DNA of 12,115 nt from the NCBI GenBank assembly GCA_036507955.1, contig DATCIH010000175.1, positions 1 to 12,115 of the forward strand. The letters run 5' to 3'. Positions 8,280 through 12,115 of the stretch are shown here, in pieces (position 1 is the stretch's first letter; each line of letters opens with the position of its first letter). The translations under genes were made by a program, and so were the position numbers. The DNA is from DATCIH01 sp036507955 (lineage in GTDB: Bacteria > Bacillota > Clostridia > Clostridiales > Clostridiaceae). The notes below the pieces were generated by a model. The model was given only the letters and a program-made list of their open reading frames with translations, searched no databases and was not told where the DNA came from.

Positions 8280-8749
8280 ATGAAAATTATAGATGATATA
8301 ACAAATTTTATTTTTCTTGAAGATTCTATGAAAAACGCGGATATTTTCCTGGTCCCTTGTCAAAATCATTCAAGTACACAAAGAAATATAGTACGGAATG
8401 GGAATTTTTAAAAGATGTACTTATCCAAAACGGTGTTGAAGAAAATGCTGTTTTAAGGGAAGATAATGCTGAAAACACCTACCAAAATGACCTTAATTCC
8501 AAGATAATTACGGATATACATAATCTAAACATCAAAAAAGCAATTATATGCAGCAAAGACTATCATGCCAGGCGATGTTTAATGTATTATCAATTATCCT
8601 ATCCTAAAACTGAATTTATGATTTGTCCCTCCCAGACCCATGACTTTAGCCGAGATAATTGGTTTAAAAGTGAGTACGGTATTGAAAAAGCAATGGGAGA
8701 ATTGATGAGATGTGGGGGACAATTTAAAGACTTAATACGACGGAAATAA
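8280..8749 (+). pseudogene. DUF218 (YdcF/ElyC/SanA-like) protein with an internal deletion
   Basis: ATG 8280 begins MKIIDDITNFIFLEDSMKNADIFLVP, the normal opening of a soluble DUF218 protein. After about residue 26 that frame becomes nonsense. The remainder, RGYFPGPLSKS followed by YSTEWEFLKDVLIQNGVEENAVLRED, KKAIICSKDYHARRCLMYYQL and DNWFKSEYGIEKAMGELMRCGGQF, continues in another frame to 8749. The family's conserved early block (the 'VPGGS..' loop and the region up to 'LPSG') is missing, roughly 40 residues. The joint lies near 8330-8340, where the two frames overlap in AAAAACGCGGATATTTTCC. DUF218 proteins act in envelope or cofactor-related metabolism; loss of the VPGG loop should abolish function. 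The 130-residue frame from TTG 8357 has no ribosome binding site. Confidence 0.8.
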
Positions 8750-8801
8750 GTTATGAAGACTACCAAATTTATGAGTTTAGTGTAGATAGGAGGGTATTTC
8801 T

Positions 8802-9684
8802 ATGAGAAATATGATAAAAACTCTTTCAATATCACTTTGTTTTCTCTTACTTATTCTTTTTAGGACTAGCATAGCTTATGCATCTACTAACTTAGATAAG
8901 CCTTTTGAAAAGCATTATATTTCAGATAGCATAAAAGCAGAGCTTTCTGCTCTTTTAGTGAAAGAAAATTTAAGTGAAAAGATCTCTCGTGATATACCCA
9001 GCGACACCAACAACTTTACTTTATCCCCTCCAATTAAGCTTTACAAATTAATAAACCAAGGTCCCAATTTTATAAATGAGTACAATAACAAAAATAATAT
9101 GACTACCTATATATCAAATTACTATAGTATTATCCAATGTATAAAATCTAGCTCTGGGAGAGTTTTAGGTACCATTTACTACGATAGGATTGACGAGAAT
9201 GACTTGAAAAATGTAGATTTTTGGTATGATCCTTCTGATAAAGCAAATTTCTTAAAAAGGTATAAAGCTATAGGCAATACCTGGCATATATCCTGGATTG
9301 ATCAAGGATCCTTTAGTCCTGCTGATTATTTTGGTGATTTAGTAGGCCTTCAAAAAAAGTTAAGCAATGTAGACATAAATAAAATAAATGATATATTTTT
9401 ATTGCAAAGTGATAGCAATATACCAGCTATGGTCTATGTACAAACACCGGCTGGGGAATATATACAATCTCAAGGATTTCATGAGCTCACAAAAAAACAT
9501 TATAAAGTATCGCATGAAAAATGGTGGAACTTCCAGTGATATCATGGATGTTTCTAAAGTTTATCAACCACAGTTAACGCCGATTACCAGAATGGGTGGA
9601 CAGTCTTACCCGCTGTTATTCTTAGTTATTCCTATTATTGCTTTACTTGCATTATTAGTGTTCTTAAAATATAAACATGAATAA
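8802..9684 (+). pseudogene. Exported membrane-anchored protein of unknown function, split by a one-base frameshift
   Basis: ATG 8802 follows AGGAGGG. The N-terminus is a clear signal peptide (residues 1-27, ending in AYA-S). The following 200 or so residues are polar with several Trp/Tyr motifs (FWYDPSDKA, WHISWIDQGSFSPADYFG) that I do not recognise. The frame stops at 9537-9539 after KWWNFQ. Removing one C from the CC at 9533-9534 gives NFSDIMDVSKVYQPQ and joins to a second frame, which ends 9682-9684 with a membrane anchor (LLFLVIPIIALLALLVFLKYKHE, about 20 hydrophobic residues with a basic end). The second frame's good sense and anchor make a single-base insertion or a sequencing error the likeliest explanation. 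The native product would be about 293 residues, exported and held by its C-terminus. If the stop is real, the protein is secreted without an anchor. Confidence 0.7.
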
Positions 9685-9700
9685 GTGGCAGGCACATAAA

Positions 9701-9723
9701 TATAACTTATTTAATAAGTTATA
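9701..9723. repeat. 23-bp palindrome inside the left end, possible recombinase site
   Basis: Arms TATAACTTAT and ATAAGTTATA are perfect complements across a 3-nt centre (TTA). Tyrosine recombinases bind paired arms of this general size, though the usual spacer is 6-8 bp. The right half is repeated exactly at 11957-11973. Confidence 0.5.
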
Positions 9724-9726
9724 AGT
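9710..9726 (+). repeat. 17-bp direct repeat, copy 1
   Basis: TTTAATAAGTTATAAGT is found here and again, exactly, at 11957-11973. It covers the right half of the palindrome in the left end of the recombinase element. Confidence 0.75.
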
Positions 9727-9804
9727 TGAACGAAACCGCAAACGGGGGCTAATTTTAACTAAAGCGTTATATGCTACTGAGCTTTAGATTTATATTTTAA
9801 CCAA

Positions 9805-9846
9805 ACTCCTTTATTATTTATTGTGAAAACAATATTTAAAAGGAGT
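9805..9846 (+). promoter_or_regulatory. Hairpin hiding the ribosome binding site of the recombinase
   Basis: ACTCCTTT (9805-9812) pairs with AAAGGAGT (9839-9846), and a nested hairpin ATTGT-GAAA-ACAAT (9820-9833) closes the inside. The right arm contains the whole AAAAGGAG binding site, 11 bp before the recombinase ATG. Transcripts entering from outside would fold and block translation. Without a U-run it is not a good terminator. Confidence 0.6.
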
Positions 9847-9856
9847 CTTTATTATT

Positions 9857-10187
9857 ATGACTGAATTGAGAGAGAAAATGCTATGTTAATACCTGTTATA
9901 GTGGCATTAAATTTTTTCTACAAAAATATTATGGGTTTTGATTGGAACATGAAACATGTACCCAGAGTTAAAAGAGCTATGGTACTTCCTTCTGTACTAT
10001 CTAAGGATGAGGCTACAAATCTTAAAATTACTGATATTGACAGCAAAAATATGCAGATTATTATTCGTCAAAACTTTGGTTGTTTATCGGCATTGGCCCT
10101 TTAAAACAGCTGAATAATAGGACTCTACAACGTGTATTTGAAGAGTCTAAAATTAGATCTCTAATAACTAAGAAAATAAATAATTGA
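9857..10187 (+). pseudogene. Tyrosine recombinase (XerD/phage-integrase type), heavily deleted
   Basis: ATG 9857 begins MTELREKML, a common start of small integrases found alone or beside IS91-like transposases. Pieces follow in other frames: TCYSGIKFF (about 9891-9917), FFYKNIMGFDWNMKHVPRVKRAMVLPSVLSKDEA (9913-10017), NLKITDIDSKNMQIIIRQ (10019-10070) and WLFIGIGPLKQLNNRTLQRVFEESK (10077-10154), ending at 10187. The order matches the SAM-like N-terminal domain, the linker and parts of the catalytic domain. The T6 run at 9912-9917 is one frameshift; SKDEA-TNLK and IIRQ-NFG look like deletion joints. The catalytic arginine region (SGLR), the HxLRH motif and the tyrosine are all missing, so it cannot be active. 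A full-length protein would be about 280 residues; only some 110 codons remain. Its position between inverted repeats makes it the former mobility gene of that element. Confidence 0.78.
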
Positions 10188-10211
10188 AAGTCCATAGGTA
10201 ATTTAAACTCG

Positions 10212-10243
10212 TTCGTTCAACTGGGTATATGGCTGCCACTTAT
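10212..10243 (-). repeat. Right terminal inverted repeat of the recombinase element
   Basis: Read on the minus strand this end is ATAAGTGGCAG, ten bases, then AGTTGAACGAA, the same two blocks in the same order as the left end but with a shorter spacer. It lies 25 bp after the recombinase remnant and 140 bp before the oxidase gene. Confidence 0.6.
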
Positions 10244-10305
10244 ACTGTTAAATAAAACCCAGAATTACAACAACGAAGAGATGACACTAATCCAATAAAA
10301 AATCA

Positions 10306-10311
10306 TATAAT
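10306..10311 (+). promoter_or_regulatory. Possible -10 box of the FAD oxidase gene
   Basis: A perfect TATAAT occurs 71 bp before the start codon. The nearest -35 candidate is ATGACA, 19 bp upstream, which is both weak in sequence and loosely spaced. Confidence 0.25.
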
Positions 10312-10382
10312 AAAGTAGGATAAGCTATATGGAAAGTTGAACTACTTTTATGTAAAACCAATTCAAAATTGAGGGTGATTGA

Positions 10383-11738
10383 ATGAAACAAAAAACAAAT
10401 CTAACCGGAACGGTAATATATCCCAATGATCCAGATTACTGGCAAGCACGTATGAATTGGAATCCGTTCACCAATGAATTTCCCATCGTATTTGTTTTTG
10501 CTCATCGAACAGAAGACGTATCAAATGCTGTCAAATGGGCTCGTGAGAATAATGTCCCCATTCGTATGAGAAGCGGCAGACATGCTCTAGCAAAAGATTT
10601 TTCTCAGACAAATGGAGGAATCGTAATAGATACTAGTAAAATGACAAATGTAATATTAGATAAGAATCATGAAACCGCCAACGTTGAAGCCGGAATACGT
10701 GTAGGTGCCCTTGTAAGGATGCTTGCGCAGGAAGGCTTTATGGCTCCTTTTGGAGATAGTTCCACAGTTGGTATAGGAGGTATAAGTACTGGCGGAGGAA
10801 TTACCGCTATACAGCGCACAACTGGATTAATTTCCGATAATATTCTTCATGCCACCATGGTTGATGCTAATGGTGAGATTTTAAGTGTAAGTGAAAAGAA
10901 AAATCCAAACCTACTATGGGCCATTCGTGGGGGTGGCGGAGGTAACTTTGGTATCATAACCTCCTACGGATTTAAAATTTACCCAGCTCCTTCTAAAGTT
11001 GGAATATTTAAAATAGTCTGGCCATGGAAGTACTTGGATGAAGTTATAAATGTATGGCAAAAATGGTCTCCATCTGTTGATCAACGACTGGGTACCATTC
11101 TGGAGGCATATTCGAAAAAGAATGGGCTACTCAGGTCCCAGGGAATATTCCTTGGTCCGATATCAAAACTAACTAAACTAATAAAACCTTTAATCGATGT
11201 TGGACCTCCTATAAATGTATTTATTGATGAAGTTACACTACTGGAAGCAATAGAATTCTGGGCTCCTAATGAACCTTTGTTTGATACACAGAATTCTACT
11301 TGGTCATCCGCTTGGGTGAGGAGACCCTTACCCAAAGAAGGAATTAAGGCAATCCGAAGTTTCCTAACAGAAACAACCGGAAGCGAATCCAATTTCTTTT
11401 TCCTAAACTCTGGAGGTGCTATGAACCAGGTACATTCCAAGGATACAGCATTTTTCTGGCGGCATACAAAATATTATTTAGAATGGGATGCATCCTGGAT
11501 TGAAGAATCCGAAAGTGAAAAGAGTATTGAGCTTGTTGAATACACCCGTAAACAACTACAGCCCCATATAATAGGGTCTTATGTTAATGTACCTGATTTA
11601 AGCTTAAAAAATTATGGTAAGGAATATTACGGTGATAATCTTGCCCAACTCCAGAAAATTAAAAAGCAATATGACCCAGAAAATGTGTTTAACTTCGTAC
11701 AGAGCATACCTCCGGCTCATGTTAGTGATCACGGGTAA
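10383..11738 (+). CDS. FAD-linked oxidase, berberine-bridge-enzyme (BBE) type
   Basis: The 451-residue protein has the FAD_binding_4 fold first and a BBE tail last. FAD contacts include VPIRMRSGRHALAKDFS (59-74) and GIGGISTGGGITAIQRTTGL (130-149), with GGGGGNFGIITSYGF after residue 180; the C-terminal block NYGKEYYGDNLAQLQKIKKQ followed by DPENVFNFVQSIP is the BBE signature. H67 is the expected histidine for covalent FAD attachment. In bicovalent relatives a cysteine follows in 'CPTVG'; here the same place reads SSTVG (S126), so a single covalent link is expected. No signal peptide is present, so it should act in the cytoplasm. Bacillus YgaK/YvdP-type oxidases are the nearest types I can name; substrates are usually alcohols, sugars or secondary metabolites. 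ATG 10383 follows GAGGGTG. Its codons look slightly less AT-biased than the neighbours, which could mean transfer. Intact, followed by a strong terminator. Confidence 0.9.
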   Translation: MKQKTNLTGTVIYPNDPDYWQARMNWNPFTNEFPIVFVFAHRTEDVSNAVKWARENNVPIRMRSGRHALAKDFSQTNGGIVIDTSKMTNVILDKNHETANVEAGIRVGALVRMLAQEGFMAPFGDSSTVGIGGISTGGGITAIQRTTGLISDNILHATMVDANGEILSVSEKKNPNLLWAIRGGGGGNFGIITSYGFKIYPAPSKVGIFKIVWPWKYLDEVINVWQKWSPSVDQRLGTILEAYSKKNGLLRSQGIFLGPISKLTKLIKPLIDVGPPINVFIDEVTLLEAIEFWAPNEPLFDTQNSTWSSAWVRRPLPKEGIKAIRSFLTETTGSESNFFFLNSGGAMNQVHSKDTAFFWRHTKYYLEWDASWIEESESEKSIELVEYTRKQLQPHIIGSYVNVPDLSLKNYGKEYYGDNLAQLQKIKKQYDPENVFNFVQSIPPAHVSDHG

Positions 11739-11764
11739 GGCAATTAAGATTTATATTTTCCACT

Positions 11765-11801
11765 GCTGCAGGCCGCTGGCTTGCAGCTTTACTGATTTTT
11801 T
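11765..11801 (+). terminator. Rho-independent terminator after the FAD oxidase gene
   Basis: GCTGCAGGCC pairs with GGCTTGCAGC over 10 bp (one G-U pair) around a GCT loop, at 11765-11787. TTTACTGATTTTTT follows. It lies 27 bp after the stop codon, and its GC-rich stem stands out against the AT-rich surroundings. Confidence 0.85.
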
Positions 11802-11888
11802 GATAAGGAAATAGAATCGAAGGTTTTTCCATAATTATACTCTCAACTAAATTCTCTTTCCTTTGTCAAGGACAACTCATAAAAGACC

Positions 11889-11945
11889 CTATGAGACTTT
11901 AAAAAGATGATTTCTGTATTCCCCAGGAGTAATCTTCTTAAAATC
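11889..11945 (-). pseudogene. C-terminal remnant of an AraC-family regulator
   Basis: Eighteen minus-strand codons before a TAG read DFKKITPGEYRNHLFKVS. FKK-x-TPxEYR is the end of the second helix-turn-helix of AraC/XylS regulators, where 'FKKITGxTPxEYR' is near-universal; here one or two residues between T and P are lost. The frame is blocked just upstream by TAG (11946-11948), and the next bases are unrelated AT-rich sequence followed by a group II intron end. I infer that the rest of the gene was removed or separated by mobile-element events. Function is lost. Confidence 0.6.
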
Positions 11946-11956
11946 CTATGATATTT

Positions 11957-11973
11957 TTTAATAAGTTATAAGT
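11957..11973 (+). repeat. 17-bp direct repeat, copy 2
   Basis: This is an exact copy of TTTAATAAGTTATAAGT, found at 9710-9726 in the left end of the recombinase element. It lies between the AraC remnant and the group II intron end, five bases before the inferred intron boundary. The left half of the palindrome seen in copy 1 is absent here. Confidence 0.75.
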
Positions 11974-11977
11974 AATG

Positions 11978-12115
11978 GTCGAGTAGAAATGGGAAATTAC
12001 TCTCCCAAAACCCTCACAGAACCGTGCTTGCGGATTTCCCGCACACGGCTCTTCATAACATTATTCACAGTATTAGCTACTAATTACTTTACCTTCAAAT
12101 AGGTTCACATATATT
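11978..12115 (-). mobile_element. 3' end of a group II intron (body lies beyond the right edge)
   Basis: Read on the minus strand, a domain-V motif is followed by a domain-VI-like stem (TGGGA...TCCCA at about 11990-12008) and by CTACTCGAC, with an A seven bases from the end as expected for the branch point. I place the intron end at 11978, where the sequence ends in AC. The 5' part and any reverse-transcriptase gene lie outside the window; the bases from 12052 to 12115 show no clear coding frame. The 3' exon begins with CATTACTTATAACTTATT, which contains the 17-bp repeat. Confidence 0.7.
12019..12051 (-). ncRNA. Group II intron domain V
   Basis: The 33-nt minus-strand stretch begins GAGCCGUGUG and ends GCACGGUUC. 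Nine base pairs form the lower stem, carrying the AGC catalytic triad; a two-base AA bulge follows on the 3' side, then a short GC upper stem (GCGG/CCGC) closed by a GAAAU loop. This is the standard domain-V plan, one base shorter than the common 34 nt because the cap is reduced. Confidence 0.85.

Larger units (their letters stand above)
9681..9734 (+). repeat. Left terminal inverted repeat of the recombinase element
   Basis: It contains the outer block ATAAGTGGCAG and the inner block AGTTGAACGAA, both exact complements of the right end, with a 32-bp middle that carries a 23-bp palindrome. The right end holds only 10 bp between its two blocks, so the left end has an extra stretch of about 22 bp. 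Confidence 0.6.
9681..10243. mobile_element. Inverted-repeat element carrying a decayed tyrosine recombinase
   Basis: The 563-bp segment starts with ATAAGTGGCAG (9681-9691) and ends with its exact complement CTGCCACTTAT (10233-10243). A second pair, AGTTGAACGAA (9724-9734) and TTCGTTCAACT (10212-10222), lies inside. Between them sits a tyrosine-recombinase remnant. The left end overlaps the stop codon of the exported-protein gene, which fits an insertion at its 3' end. I see no clear target duplication (flanks ACATGA and ACTGTT), as is usual for tyrosine-recombinase elements. The family is unknown to me; it may be a deletion derivative of a longer element that could still move if a full recombinase elsewhere acts on the ends. 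Confidence 0.6.

Noticed and set aside
9533..9536. Programmed frameshifting at the split exported-protein gene.
   Set aside because: There is no slippery heptamer or stimulating structure; a one-base insertion or read error explains it better.
11876..11895. Inverted repeat CTCATA...TATGAG over the AraC stop codon as a minus-strand terminator.
   Set aside because: Six AT-rich pairs and no U-run follow it, so it would be unstable and is not a convincing terminator.
1..12115. CRISPR arrays, tRNA and rRNA genes, toxin-antitoxin or restriction systems.
   Set aside because: I found no regularly spaced repeats, tRNA cloverleaf or rRNA signatures, and no gene with nuclease, methylase or toxin motifs.

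Overview
The window is AT-rich, uses strong Gly/Ala-poor, Lys/Ile/Asn-rich proteins and AGGAGG-type ribosome binding sites, and looks like an accessory region of a low-GC Firmicute, most likely a Clostridium or close relative. No species can be named from the sequence alone. Its most striking property is a patchwork of intact genes and decayed ones. Most of the decayed genes keep recognisable ends but have lost internal blocks, shifted frame, or both.

Left part (1-3085, minus strand). The window opens inside a transposase-like gene that appears to have cut off a YesM-type sensor kinase. Upstream of that is an intact three-gene operon: a TetR-family repressor, an ABC ATPase and an ABC-2 type permease. 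It has overlapping reading frames, a near-consensus promoter (TTGACC-17-TATAAT) flanked and overlapped by two identical 11-bp palindromic operators, and a rho-independent terminator. It reads as a self-regulated exporter cassette.

Middle part (3264-9684, mostly plus strand). A large multi-PAS histidine kinase is a pseudogene that has lost its phospho-acceptor histidine region and ends prematurely in the ATP-binding domain. It is followed by an intact DUF2127 membrane protein, a broken DUF1835 protein, an intact zinc-dependent cyclase-family hydrolase, a convergent intact aldo/keto reductase, a broken DUF218 protein, and an exported membrane-anchored protein split by a one-base frameshift.

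Right part (9681-12115). A roughly 560-bp element bounded by inverted repeats carries the remains of a tyrosine recombinase. Its start site is folded into a hairpin that would hide the ribosome binding site. Then comes an intact FAD-linked oxidase of the berberine-bridge type with a strong terminator, the last codons of an AraC-family regulator on the minus strand, and the 3' end (domains V and VI) of a group II intron whose body lies beyond the right edge. A 17-bp sequence from the recombinase element recurs exactly between the AraC remnant and the intron end, which links the two mobile regions.

The intact genes are export, membrane, hydrolase and redox functions. No shared pathway is evident, and they look like survivors in an eroding mobile-element-rich stretch. 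The best candidate for something undescribed is the inverted-repeat recombinase element with its RBS-hiding hairpin. The domain-V group II intron end and the decay pattern are the other points worth checking.
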